64,000 bases of DNA. Source: Euglena gracilis (Eukaryota > Euglenida > Euglenophyceae > Euglenales). The translations under genes were made by a program, and so were the position numbers. This document shows positions 9,935-20,404 of the stretch, piece by piece (the first letter of the stretch is position 1; every line of letters starts with the position of its first letter). The notes under the pieces are model-generated. The model saw nothing but the letters and a program-made list of their open reading frames with translations. It did not search any database and had not been told where the DNA came from. The stretch covers positions 48,279,291 to 48,343,290 of the forward strand of contig CP154956.1 in the NCBI GenBank assembly GCA_039621445.1. Reading direction: 5' to 3'.

Positions 9935-10190
9935 AGTGGGCCGACCTTAGGTCGGCCGACGGTCGCCAAAGGTCACCAAAGGTCGCTATGGGTATTTCCT
10001 ACTCAGTTTTTTTTTGCATTGTAGCGGCGCAGGCAACTGTTCGGCGGCCCTAAAATAACAAAATCCCAAGTGTGTGAACTCCTTTTGTGTGTATGTTGCG
10101 CTAATTTGCCTTGGCGCGCATTTTTTTGACATCTACCAAGGGCGACCTTTGGCGACCGTGGGCCGACCTAAGGTCGGCCCACTACCCCCC
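9935..10190. repeat. Inverted-repeat element with AGTGGGCCGACCT ends
   Basis: Left AGTGGGCCGACCTTAGGTCG...GGTCGCCAAAGGTC; right its complement GACCTTTGGCGACC...CGACCTAAGGTCGGCCCACT. Arms about 50 bp, interior non-coding. Confidence 0.82.
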
Positions 10191-10344
10191 CCCCCCCCAG
10201 GCCAGATCTACCCCCGGGGGGGGGGGGGGGGGGGTGCCGAACCTCCGGGGGTAAAATGGCGTGGCGAGGGGGTCGGTGAGGGGGGAGGGAGGGGTGTGCC
10301 GACCCCCTTGGGCCGCGCCTTGCCGGGCCAGGCTGTCAGGCCGC

Positions 10345-10440
10345 TGACCGCCTCAAACATCTGCACATCTGCTGCAGCATGGCACCATCACACACGGAAA
10401 GAGCTCAGCACTACACAAAACCATGTCATTTGGGTGGGGG
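10345..10440. repeat. Dispersed repeat shared with 25.71-25.78 kb
   Basis: CTCAAACATCTGC...GCTGCAGCATGGCACCATCA, whose complement occurs at 25.74 kb. Followed to 10823 by A/T-rich sequence without a recognised gene. Confidence 0.75.
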
Positions 10441-10823
10441 GCAACGGAACTTGCGTTTGATGGTCCAAGCCTGAAACATTTCTCATTAACAAATATTCCC
10501 ACAGATGGGTCACCACAGGGGTCACATAGGGTTCACAACGTCCACGTCGTGGCATCATTTTGTAAAAGAAAACATTCCCAAAGTTGGTTCTTTTGTTGTG
10601 GCCCATCCGTCCTGTGCAAAGAAAAAAAAGAAAAACAAAGTGAAAATTGAAAGTTCAAATTCCATTGAAAAAAATTAAAATTTATTCATTCATTTTTCAG
10701 GCGCAAAAAGAAGAATTAGTTTGCACAATTTTCAAAGTCTAAGTCTTTGTCCCCGAATTCACCCAAAATCAATCAATATCAACAAATGAAAAAATATTTT
10801 AATGTGTCTTTTGAGGAAACTTT

Positions 10824-11104
10824 GGAGATCAGGCGGTGACTTTTGGGGTCCCAGACCCCCCTCCCCCCCCATAGGTGGGGGGGGTTCCGGACTCCCTCCC
10901 CCCCCCCCTCTGCCAACCCTAACGGTGAACTTCACCGATGAAGTTCACCACGAGAGAACTTTTTGGGCCAAACATGGCCGAAAATGACATTTTGGGCAAG
11001 TTTTCGGAAATTTCGATAAAATTACATGAACCATCAACCTCAAAATGACTCTTTTGAGAGGAAAAGGAGCAAAATTTCACCATCAAAAATTCACCCCCGG
11101 TACC
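10824..11104. mobile_element. GGAG-TIR element type 2, truncated copy
   Basis: Begins GGAGATCAGGCGGTGA and follows the type-2 interior (GGTGAACTTCACCGATGAAG, GGCAAGTTTTCGGAAATTTC). It breaks off where the CTTATTGTCCC inverted repeat starts. Confidence 0.8.
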
Positions 11105-11555
11105 CCCCCCCTTATTGTCCCCCCCCTTATTGTCCCTCGGCCCCGGCCGACGGGGGGGGGGGGGTTGGCTCGGCCAATGAAATTCCTTTGGTACCCCCTT
11201 ATTGTCCGCCGCCCTTATTGTCCGGTCGGGCCTCCCGGGGGGAGGTCGGTGGGACAATAAGGGGGGGGGGGGTGGTACATAATGGGGGGGGGATGGTATT
11301 AGCATCCACCCCCCCCTATGTACTCCCTGGGTGGAGGTACAGCATGCACCTGGTCCCCCCCATTGTGTACCTCCCCCCCGATTTCGGCCAACCCCCAAAT
11401 AATACCCCCCCCTTATTGTCCCACCGACCTCCGCCCGGGAGGCCCGACCGGACAATAAGGGGGGGGGGACAATAAGGGGGTACCAAAGGAATTTCATTGG
11501 CCGAGCCAAAAAAACCCCCTGTCGGCCGGGGCCGAGGGACAATACCATGCCCCCC
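11105..11555. repeat. Large inverted repeat with CTTATTGTCCC units
   Basis: Arms about 11105-11266 and 11405-11551 are near-perfect complements (CTTATTGTCC units, GGCCCCGGCCGAC, CCAATGAAATTCCTTTGGTAC), separated by a 140-bp spacer with CATAATGGGG variants. Confidence 0.88.
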
Positions 11556-11822
11556 CCCATATTGTACCCCCCCCATAATGTACCCCCCCAATTTCCTTGT
11601 GAAGAAAATTAAAGGTCTTTTTTTGACGGTTCACGGGTTTGCATTCTTTGCACCATGACCTTGGCCCCCCCCGGGGTGTCTGGGACGCGGGGGGGACGCG
11701 GGGGGGGGGGGGGGCGCGGGGGGGGCGCGGGGGAGACACCCCCCATATTGTACCCCCCCATAATGTACCTCCCCCCAGAAAATGGCTCCCAGGGGGGGGG
11801 TACAATATGGGGGGGGCATGGT
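11544..11822. repeat. Poly-C-capped inverted-repeat element (CATATTGTA variant)
   Basis: Ends ACCATGCCCCCCCCCATATT and complement; internal CATAATGTACC units; interior G-rich. Same cap as 2714-2886 but a different A/T signature. Confidence 0.85.
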
Positions 11823-12880
11823 AAGGGGGGAGGGGACAATAAGGGGGGGGGTGGTAACCCCCCAAATAATAACCCCCCCCCTGAGGACCGACTTCGGCCG
11901 CCCAAATAAATAACCCCCCCCTCCGGCAGGTGTGAAGGCAAAGAAAAAAAGAGTCAAAAATTAACAGAAATGTTGCCAAAAATCACAAAATTGGATAAAA
12001 TTGGTGCAGAAAAGATGCTAAAAAAGCACCCAAAATGCCAAAAAAAAAGACCATTGGAGCCTATGGAGGGGTTTTTGGGTCAATTTTTGACTTCGAAAAA
12101 TTTGCCCAGATACCATCTACCCACCCCCATTATATACCTCCCCCTGGTTTTCATTTCAAATTAAACACGTTTTATTAGGCAGCTACACCTGTTTCCACAC
12201 GTGGTAATGGAAAAAGAAGGACTTTGTGGTGGGTTTCACATGCCAAGACCAGGCGAATTTCAGGTTCTTGATTTTTCCTGAAATTCTCAAAAAAATAATG
12301 GTTTCAATTTCATCCTTCAGAAGTGGTGATCATTCAGGGTGATAGCACAGCATCACCAAGACTGTGAACCAGCTCAATGAAACGTTTATTTTGGCCCTCG
12401 CCACGAAGAAAACCTCATTATGACTCCCTGTGCGTCCAAGGTCGATGTTTCGTTTTAAACACAGTGTATTGAGAAATCCTACCATATTGTGGATTCCTAA
12501 GTTTTCTTTAATCATCCATTTAATCATCCGGCGGCGGCAGTGTCGGGAGGGAGGGAGGCGGCTGTGCGAAATACAAAGTGGAGATTCGCGAAGGTGTAAA
12601 ACAAGCGGCGCAGTGTGTGCAGGCGGTCCCTTGTCCGGGGGGGGGGGGGGGGGGGGGGGGTGGGCAGAGAGAAGGGTAGTATAAGTGAGAACGGGGGAAG
12701 AGAGCGCGACGTCTGGCCGAAGCCACGATCATTAATCATCCCTTCCATGAACGTGCCACTTCTGTACAGAGCCTCACTCCTTTGAACATATCAAATCCAG
12801 TAGGCTGTGCCACTGGTCGGTGGACCCGGTTCGCCCCACCACCGGAGTTGGTGTGGTTGTTCCTTTTTTTAAAAAAAATC
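11823..12880. other. No gene seen; G/C-run repeats and a 20+ G run
   Basis: Contains further AATAACCCCCC and ATTATATACCTCCCC units (to about 12160), A/T-rich unique-looking sequence, and a long pure G run at about 12638-12660. No recognisable coding exon. Confidence 0.6.
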
Positions 12881-12887
12881 ATCCACG

Positions 12888-13560
12888 CAAGATCCAGCCG
12901 CCTCGGAGTGCACCTGAATCTGCAGAAGTGCCGCCTTTGGGGACCAGCACAAGTGCAATCAAACACAGAAGGCCCAAACTTTAAACTGCTCCGTTCCATC
13001 CCAAAAGTCCCTTGGCTGCCTGGCCATGGCCTGCGAGTCTTGGTATTTCTAGTGGAGCACCCAGCTTCAACAACGTTTCGCAAAAAAAGATGAAGGCTTT
13101 GGTGGATCGGATGCAGGAATCCTGCCACGTCTTGAGCAATCTCGGGGACCTGTAGAGTGAGCACATTTTACTACGTTATTGCCTTGATGCCTACAAAGTG
13201 ATGCACTTCCTCCGTGCCATGCAAGCCCCTTCCTTGGAGGGTCCACTACAATTACAATCAGCAGCACGCATCATTCGCCGTAGTGGGACAACATTCTGGT
13301 CACCCAGCTACCTCGTATGAACAGTGGGTGCAATGCACCCTCCCCATGCGCCTGGCGGTTGGGAACCAAAGATCCGATTGTGTTGCAAGCGCCGGCAAGG
13401 ATGGCATGCATTTTATCCTCACAAGAATGCAACCAGGTGCTCAAGTTCCCGCCGGAGGCATGCGTACTGCCCCCAGACTTTGTAAATGAGGCGACAGAGC
13501 TCCAAAAGCACTTGGGACAACAATTTGCACCACTCAAAGAATGGGTGGAGAAGTGAAAAC
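12888..13560 (+). pseudogene. Non-LTR retrotransposon reverse-transcriptase remnant (C-terminal part)
   Basis: Three consecutive frames carry the post-catalytic part of a LINE-type reverse transcriptase. RLGVHLNLQKCRLWGPAQVQ and IPKVPWLPGHGLRVLVFLVE is followed by a shift, then MKALVDRMQESCHVLSNLGD L-stop-SEHILLRYCLDAYKVM HFLRAMQAP. After another shift comes EQWVQCTLPMRLAVGNQRSD. These match the NLxKCxxxGP, VLGxPxG-like, LLRYC..x.xHxLR and LPxxxGGLG landmarks of protist non-LTR elements. It is dead (stops and frameshifts). Confidence 0.75.
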
Positions 13561-13914
13561 CCGTCGACGTAGAAGCAGACCATGCAAGCCAACAATGGTG
13601 GTCCGAGAAGGTGCACTTTGCGCGCACGGAGACTTTGAAGAATGCCCTCCCCCTGCGAGATTACAATCAATGCCACACACCAGAGTGTGGGCCCAGACTG
13701 TGCCCAACAAAGGCATCGGAACACAAATCCCAGCATCGAAGTACCGGCTGTTGCTAATCCCAGCATCGAAGTCCCGGCTGTTGTTGAGATGGTGGCTGGG
13801 TGCAAAGGTGTTGACCTGCAGCACCGTGCCCATTGTGTGAAGAAGCAACATGTGACGCGTCAGGGGGGGGGGTGACTTTGTTGCCTTTGTTGTGGTGGTA
13901 TACTTAAAAAAAAA
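13561..13914. other. Retrotransposon 3' flank, no intact gene
   Basis: Probably the decayed downstream part of the non-LTR element. Contains a local duplication of ATCCCAGCATCGAAGT at 13728 and 13759. Confidence 0.5.
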
Positions 13915-13976
13915 ACACGGCTCGGCACGGCTCGGCATGGCTCAGCACGGCTCGGCAAGGCTCAGCACGGCTCGCA
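13915..13976. repeat. 10-bp tandem repeat CACGGCTCGG
   Basis: About six tandem units with variants (CATGGCTCAG, CAAGGCTCAG), lying just beyond the C-terminal end of the recombinase gene. Confidence 0.9.
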
Positions 13977-14027
13977 TGTGTCTCACGCGTGTCGCCCGCG
14001 TGAGACGAACGGACGGGGTGCACCCTC

Positions 14028-14168
14028 ACAACGAGAGCAACACCAAGAGCCATACCGGGGGGGCATCGCAAGACCAGCACACGACAGGTGGCAGTACTCG
14101 TGACACACATCACACATGACTGGGCGCTTGTCCCCACGAGTTTTCAGAGCGAAACCGCAAACAGTGCA
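14028..14168 (-). CDS. PHD finger of the recombinase gene
   Basis: In the 163-residue minus frame starting at 14474, Cys103-x2-Cys106, Cys121-x2-Cys124, His129-x2-Cys132 and Cys146-x2-Cys149 form a complete Cys4-His-Cys3 PHD finger. Trp144 sits two residues before the seventh ligand, as is usual. PHD fingers typically read histone H3 tails, so a role in targeting insertion to chromatin is a reasonable inference, not shown. Confidence 0.85.
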
Positions 14169-15330
14169 ACTGTCACCCTCCACTTTTACCTCCGTGGTTA
14201 CCACCCGCGCACGGAAGGGGGCGAAGGGGTTGGGTGTGTTGCTGAGGTCGCTGATGACGGCCGCCCCCTCCGCCGCCGGTGGGGCACAGAAGGCGGCGGG
14301 GTTGTAGTCCGACCGGCAGAGGGCGAACACCTGCCGGCGGTACTGGCTCAGGTCGTCGATGGTGAGGTCGTCGGGGTCGACGGGTGGCTGACAGGAGAGG
14401 ACTTGGAAAAGAATTAAAAAGTTGTACCACACCCGCTCTGCAGGCAATAGCCTAACAGCGTCAGCCAGGGGCATGCTCGGCAGAGGGTCACGACCATCTT
14501 GCAGAATCTGGGGCAGTTCAGTGAAAAACGGGAATGCACAACATTGAGGGACCTCAATGTTTGGAGTCCGAGTCTGGCAGGGCTTCGGGCTCCGACTTGA
14601 GATCCATCTTCAGTTCGGTTTTCTGCACCTTCGGGGGCGGCTGGAGAATTTTGCACCGAAAACGATGGTTTGTTAAAGATAACAACCTGAACGGCAACGC
14701 GGGCAGCCCGGCGAAGCAGGTCATCGCGCCCCGCACGATGGTAGCGATCCACAGTGCGAGGCACAATGCCCACCGCCTTGGCTGCATCGTGTGCCCCGAT
14801 GGCGTTTGCCAACTTCGTAACAAAGGGACGACGCGCCAGGTCCTTGAAGGTGACCTTGCGGTCCAGCACCTTTGCAGCCCACTCCGCTGCCCCCTTGAAA
14901 GTTGAGTAGGTGGCTGGCTTTGCCCCCTCCCCAGGCTTGCCACCCACCCTAGCGGACAACCAAAATGGTGCTTCCCGAGGGGAAGCCCCCCCCCCCCCCC
15001 GTGGCAAAATTTTCAGCTGGCGCTCCCAGGCTGCCACCGCACACAACTTCTGGTTTGGGTTCGGGAGGAGAAGTTGCTCATGCGGTGGCTTCCACACGTT
15101 GCCCGGCTTCGGCTGCAGATTTTTCATGCAGCCGAACTTGACCAAAAGTTCCAAGCCATCGGGCGTCTGTGTGGGGTGAAAATTTCCAACACAAAGTTGT
15201 TGTAAACTTTCTGGCCTGGAGCCCGGATGATAAGCCAGGATGAGGAGATTTGTCCGCTGTGCTTCCAAAAACGACCGCCAATTTGTGCTGTCCACCAGTT
15301 TTTCCAGCTCAGCCTCAGAAAGCACGGCAG

Positions 15331-15829
15331 CATACTTGCAGTTAGTGCGCCGCGGCGCTCCTGCCGCGGCGCAAAATTATTTTTTCCGCGGTGGTCGCGG
15401 CGCACAGAAAGATTTTTGCCGCGGCTGTCGCGGCACGAGCAAAATTTATTGCCGCGGTGGTCGCGGCGCAAGCGGAAAAATTTTCCGCGGTGGTTGCGGC
15501 ACAAAAAAATTTTCTGCCCGGAGCTCAAGAACGTATTGGCAGCAACACAACACCCAACATTTTTTTTGTGGAAACAATTAGATTGATAGAAGGCGCTCAC
15601 CCGGGCTTTGGCAAAACAAAGTGTTGCCAAGGTAGCACCAGTCCCACCCGTTGAATTTTTCCAAAAAAAAGGTTCCGCGGCGGTCGCGGCGCACACATAA
15701 ACCAGTGCCGCGGCATTCGCGGCGCACAGAAAAAAATTTGCCGCGGCACTGCCGGTTACAAAAAAAAAATTTCCGCGGTGGTCGCGGCGCACGGAAACAT
15801 TTTTTCCGGTCGCACTAACTGCAAGTCTG
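15331..15829. mobile_element. hAT-like MITE inserted in the recombinase gene
   Basis: The ends are inverted repeats: left CATACTTGCAGTTAGTGCG, right the complement of CAGACTTGCAGTTAGTGCG (18 of 19 match). It is flanked by an exact 8-bp duplication CACGGCAG (15323-15330 and 15830-15837). Removing the element and one duplicate restores an uninterrupted recombinase frame. CA-type termini and an 8-bp duplication point to hAT. The interior is a set of short repeats CCGCGGTGGTCGCGGCGCA separated by A/T-rich spacers; no coding content. Confidence 0.9.
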
Positions 15830-16439
15830 CACGGCAGTTTCCTCCCGCTGGGCTGCCAGTTGGCGTTCCCGGCGGTTGGCATCACTCCAAAATTCGTTGA
15901 ATTTGGGGAACAAACTTGCTTCCCCTGGAACAACCGTTCCGATGCCTCCGGCTTTCTTGTAAAACGCTGCTGCACCATTTAAGTTGGTTTACAGCGTTGT
16001 CGGCGCCCAACACCGCATTGCAACCCCCGCGTCGGCACAAAGTTGTTGCCGCTGGGACAAAGCGTCCGCTTTTTCTTGTGGAGTATCAAAAAGATACTCC
16101 ACATCCACCGTAAATTTTGCGAAGGCCGCAAACCAGTCATCCAGTTTTTCGATGACGCAATTTTTGTGGTCCAGAGTTTTTTGAAAATCCTGCAAAGGGC
16201 CCAAACTACCCTGTGCAGTCTTTTCCTGACCACCCCTGGCCCTCGGTTTCTTGGCAAAAGTGTCCCCAAAGAGGGCGGTGTCGGGCGCATCACCTTGAGG
16301 CTCCAAGGCGGCCCCCAACCCTGCCAAAAATTGGGCACTGGTTGGGCTGGCGGGCAGAGCGTTGCGGACTACAACGGCGAGGGAACCGCCCATCATTGTG
16401 CTAAAGAAAGCCTAAAGGGGAACACAAATACGTGGGTTT

Positions 16440-16610
16440 CTAACTCGTACCTGGCCCAAAGGGGGGGGACGCCGGTTCTGTCCTGAACCCGGCGTCTCTA
16501 AAACGCCGCTTTAAACAAGGGGGGGGGGGGCGGACGCCGGTTCTGTCCTGAACCCGGCGTCCGGGGACGCCGGGTTTAGGACAGAACCGGCGTCCGCCCC
16601 CCCTTTTTTG
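16440..16610. repeat. Hairpin GGACGCCGGTTCTGTCCTG
   Basis: Arms 16531-16562 and 16564-16597, one mismatch, plus a third direct copy at 16467-16497, flanked by G and C runs. It lies 5' of the recombinase gene. Confidence 0.9.
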
Positions 16611-16689
16611 AGTAGTAGAATTGATGCCAGAGAAAACAAATTTCACAAAAAATTTCTGAAAAAAGGGGTAGGGGGGTGTCTGATACCCT

Positions 16690-17150
16690 TTTTCTCGACG
16701 CCCCCCCCCCTAAGTGACCCACCGGGGTCCTGGCCGGGAAAAGAGGGGGGGCAGTTAGGGGGGGGGGATGGTAAATGGCGTGGCGCGGGGGTTTCGGAGG
16801 GGGGGTTGGTACGCCGTGGCGAGGGGGTCCGAATAGGGGGGGGGTGGGGCCGCCTCCAAGTACACAGACAAAAAGGGCTAGAGGCGAACAACAGCGCCAG
16901 GCCAGAAGAAGGGATAAAAGGCACCAAAAAAACAGCCACAGTGCACACAGGGGGGGTAAATGGCATGGCGAGGGGGTCTCGGATGGGGGGGGAGGGGTGT
17001 ACCATGGTTGCAAAATCAAAAATGTAACGGGTGGCGTGGCGAGGGGGTCCGGCTAGGGAGGGGGGAGGGGAGAATTGGCGTGGCGAGCCCCTCGGAGAGG
17101 GGGGCATGGTTGCAAAATTAAAAATGTAACGGGTGGCGTGGCGAGGGGGG
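16690..17150. repeat. GTGGCGTGGCGAGGGGGTC repeats
   Basis: Five or six units of a G-rich module alternating with TTGCAAAATCAAAAATGTAAC; related modules at 9640-9680 and 10250-10300. Confidence 0.8.
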
Positions 17151-17762
17151 TTGGGGCACTAGTTTGGTGCAACGTTTTGTGGTTAAATCTTTGGGCCAGT
17201 TTTGGTGCCACATCTTGGGGCAGAAATTGTGCCGCATCAATTGCCCACAGGCGGGGCAACATCTTTGGACCACACCTTGGGCGGTTTGTTTCAACATTTT
17301 GGGGCCATCTGGGTACCACGGCAACATCTTGGGGAGTTTGGCGCAGTTTGGTCAACATCTTGTTCCAGACTTGGGGCAATTTGGTGTCAGTTTTTTTTAA
17401 GACACGGGGGACCTTTTTAAGACAAGAGTTTTTTCAACCTTGCAATTTGTATAAGCGTACAAAAGGCAGGCAGACTGGCATTTATTTCAGGTCCCTGAGG
17501 TGCACGCCTCTGGGTGACAGCGATTCCGACTCAGACTGATCCGTTCTTCTCATGCCTTCGTCCCTGGCGGGTGGTGGGGCGAAGGGAATTCTTTTTGAAA
17601 AAAAATGGCGGGGGCCACGAAGTTAAAAAAGATAGTTTTTTTTTCTTCAAAAAACCCGGGTTTTTCGGAAAAAAACGTGTTTTAAATCGATTAGTTAGAA
17701 AACGAGGACCATCCCTTTCTGTGCTTGCCATGTTCTTCAATGTTGGCCTTGTCCCATGTGAA
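17151..17762. repeat. Degenerate ~30-bp tandem repeat TTGGTGCAACATCTTGGGG, then gene-free DNA
   Basis: About ten imperfect units to 17400, then T/A-run sequence (17580-17690). No gene. Confidence 0.75.
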
Positions 17763-18182
17763 GGAGATCAGGCAGTAGACTTTGGTCATTTTGACCCCCC
17801 CTCCCCCCCCCCCCTATGGTGAAGTTCACTGTTTGAAAGTTCACCGGGGCGTCCCGGACCCCCTCCCCCCCCCTCTGCCTAACCCATCAGTGAACTTCAC
17901 CGGTGAAGTTCACCAAGAGAGCACTTTTCGGCCAAAATTGGCCAAAAATGGCATTTTGGGCAAGTTTTCGGAAATTTCGATAAAATTCCATGAAGCATCA
18001 ACCTCAAAATAACCATTTTGAGAGGAAAGGAGCAAAATTTTACCCATCAAAATTTCACCCCCAACCATCAAAACGGTGAACTTCACCGCCGAAAGTACCC
18101 CCCCCCCTCCCCCCCGGTGAATGTTCACCGGTGAACTTCACCGGGGGGGTCCACAGCCCCCCCCCACCCCTGCCTAACCTCC
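17763..18182. mobile_element. GGAG-TIR element type 2, copy 1
   Basis: Ends GGAGATCAGGCA / TGCCTAACCTCC, flanked by GAA/GAA. The interior has repeated palindromes GGTGAACTTCACC and a conserved core GGCAAGTTTTCGGAAATTTC. Non-coding. Confidence 0.92.
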
Positions 18183-18299
18183 GAAGTCTTTGCGCAATGG
18201 CAGGGGTGTAGAAGTAATTTTTTTCGGGGGGGGCGAGATCCTTGACAAATGCCTAATGTAACCATTGCTTTTTTCGCCGCCCGAAGGGCGGCAAGACGG

Positions 18300-19200
18300 T
18301 AGCGCTTTTTTGAAAGATAGCATTGAATGCATAGTGGGCATTTTTTTTGTTTTTTTAAAAAAACAAAACAATGTGTTTTTTTTTAAAAAAAACAGTAAAA
18401 AAAACATCAAAAAAAACAAAAGGAAAATTTCATTGAAAAAACTCGTTATGAAACTGCCAAACCATACTTTGGAGGCTAGGCACAGTGGGGGAGGGGGGGG
18501 GGTCCAGGGGGGGGCGAGCGGCCGCGCGGGCGGCCGCGCGGGGGGGCGGGGGGGGGGGCGAGGGGCGAGGGCCGCCCCGCGGGCGAAACGCATCCTAAAA
18601 TCGGTGATTTTTGGGTCCAAAAAGTGGTCATTTTTTGCCATTTTTGGGCCATTTTGACAAAAAAAATGATTTTTTGGCAGCGCGCAGAGCGCGCGGCCCC
18701 CAAATTTGCCGTTTTGTGTCCGAAAATGGTCATTTTTGGTCATTTTTGGGCCTCAAAAAATCGCGATTTTTTCACCAAAAATTTTTTTTCTTGGCTATGC
18801 TAGGCACAGTGGGGGGAGGGGGGGGGTCCGGGGGGGGGCGAGCGGCCGCGCGGGCGGCCGCGCAGGGGCCGCGCAGGGGGGGGGAGGGGGGGGGGGTCCC
18901 GGACCCCCCCGAGCGGCGCGCCTAGCCTCCTTTGAATCCTACTAAGTTCGAAAAGCTGCCAAAAATGGCTAAAAACATCCAAAAATGCAACAAAAATGGA
19001 ATTTTATGACTTTTTTCATTTTTTGTGGAAGGAAGTTTTTGGCAGAAATTACCCAGAAGTTGCCAAAAATTATTGAAAATGTGCGTTCAAAAAATTTCCC
19101 ATGCAAAACCCACTGGGCGTTTTTATTTTATTTTAAAAAAAACATTGTTAGAATTAAAAAAAACAAAAAAAACAACGTCAAAAAAAACAGGCCGGCCCAC
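18300..19200. repeat. Dispersed T/A-run repeat, copy 3, split by a transposon
   Basis: Left part to 18470 and right part from 18931 align continuously with 8758-9055 once the 460-bp GGAG element and one TTT are removed. Confidence 0.9.
18471..18930. mobile_element. GGAG-TIR element type 1, copy 1
   Basis: Perfect 11-bp inverted ends GGAGGCTAGGC, flanked by TTT/TTT. It splits an older dispersed repeat; the uninterrupted version CCATACTTTGAATCCTAC is present at 8787. The interior is NotI-like GCGGCCGCGCG stretches, G runs and a conserved A/T-rich middle (CATTTTTGGTCATTTTTGGG). Non-coding. Confidence 0.93.
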
Positions 19201-19889
19201 TATGATTGAATGTGACAAAAAATGTGGTAATTTTTGCCATCATGGCACAATCCACCACAATTTCGACGTTCAAGCCGCCCAACGGAGGCAAGAGACGGTG
19301 ATGCCTTTTGTGTTTTGGGATTTCAAAAAGAGGGATTTCAAAGAGAGTGCAAAATGCGGAAAAAGAGACGGTAATGAGAGTTCCCTCCCAAAACCCGCCC
19401 CCTCCGAGCTATTTTGCATGGAACAAAAAAAAACGTATTGCCGCCCGAAGGGCGGCTGGACGGTAATGCATTTTTCCCAAAGGCTTCCCCCCAAAAAGCC
19501 AAATTTGCAACACAAATGGTGTGCTTTTTAAAATTTTGAATTTAGAGGCCAAGTCAAGATGCATGTGTTTCCTGTTGCCGCCCGAAGGGCGGCGAGACGG
19601 TAGTGAGATACTCACAACCAATCCCCCCAAATTGTAAAAAGGAAGATTTTCGCCCCCTCCGACCCATGAGTTTTGGACTTGTTTGGCCGCCCGAAGGGCG
19701 GCGAGACGGTAGTGACCTCCAACAGCAATAACCAAAAGCTTCAATGAAAGTTGAGTTTTTAATGTAATAAATTGAAAAGGCACAAAGAATGTGGTGAGAA
19801 AATTACACACTTTTCAAAAAAAATTCTTTCTTTCCAAAATCTCGGGGGGGGGGGGCGGCCGCCCCCCCCCGACCCCCCACTTCTACACC

Positions 19890-20080
19890 TATGCGCAATG
19901 GGTGAAACACCACGAGGTTGACTGCCAGCGGCCCTGCTGGATCCACCCCATCCAAGGCAATGTCCGCCGGGCGCGTCTTGCCGCCGATTGCCACTTCTGT
20001 GCGGGTGTGCACCCCTTTCTCTCTTAGGACCATTGCAAGCGTATCTCATACAATGTTATGTCGCTGCACAAGCTTGTTCT
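19890..20080 (-). pseudogene. Non-LTR retrotransposon ORF 3'-end fragment
   Basis: Minus frame reads QRHNIV-stop-DTLAMVLRE then KGVHTRTEVAIGGKTRPADI and LDGVDPAGPLAVNLVVFHPL. The HNxVRDxL..LRExG..xRxEV..GGKTRPAD...LxVxVVxPL order is the C-terminal domain of many protist LINE-like ORFs. The fragment is 5'-truncated and ends in a C/G run. Confidence 0.65.
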
Positions 20081-20404
20081 TCTTAGAACAAAGCAAAATG
20101 GCCACCAAAAGACCTTCTTTGGTTAACCACTGCGAACTGATTTTCTATATAACGTCAGCATATGCACCGTCGACCTGTTTCTCCTTGTGGCGGCCAAAAG
20201 ACATGTGACCATGGGCCAGGGGAACAGACAGGGGGTGTACCCCCCGCGACCCCCCCCCCGCCACCCACACATGGAGGGTTTTCAGATCCCAAGAGAAGCC
20301 AAAAAAAATGGCACCTAATTAGGAATTGACATCCGGAATAGGAATCAACGTTGCCAAAATGTGTGATAAATTCCTGGTTGTATTTACTTTTGGACCCAAA
20401 AGTT
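20081..20404. other. No gene seen
   Basis: Unique-looking sequence and a C run; nothing recognised. Confidence 0.5.

Larger units (their letters stand above)
13983..16396 (-). pseudogene. Crypton-like tyrosine recombinase with C-terminal PHD finger (disrupted full-length copy)
   Basis: Read on the minus strand this is one element gene in three parts. An N-terminal domain (16396-about 15838) starts near a run reading PTSAQFLAGLGAALEP and resembles a recombinase core-binding domain. A catalytic domain (about 15322-14640) has a box-I-like Arg in AYHPGSRPESLQQL, a Lys in LVKFGCMKN, a second box around KDLARRPFVTKLANA, and a candidate nucleophile Tyr in TVDRYHRAG. A C-terminal PHD finger lies at about 14168-14028. 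Damage: an in-frame TAA at about 15987 and a 499-bp hAT-like insertion between EETAV and LSEAELEKL. Across the insertion the frame is otherwise exactly continuous. The join from the catalytic domain to the PHD frame needs a frameshift or a small intron. Tyrosine-recombinase membership is inferred from R...K...R...Y spacing; no profile search was possible. Confidence 0.75.
18276..19702. repeat. Four identical GCCGCCC-GAA-GGGCGGC mini-hairpins followed by GACGGTA
   Basis: Exact 17-bp hairpins at 18276, 19440, 19577 and 19686, each followed within 1-4 bases by GACGGTA(A/G)TG or GACGGTAGCG. Degenerate relatives of the tail (GAGACGGTGATG, GAGACGGTAATG) are at about 19287 and 19366. Sequence between them differs. 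Confidence 0.88.

Noticed and set aside
10919-11979. Gly/Pro-rich frames of 100-213 codons on both strands
   Set aside because: They arise from C/G runs and inverted repeats and are open on both strands without domain content.
15124-15978. 284-codon minus-strand frame with RRDHRGK repeats
   Set aside because: Most of it is the repeat interior of the hAT-like MITE read in a shifted frame; the recombinase frame is different.
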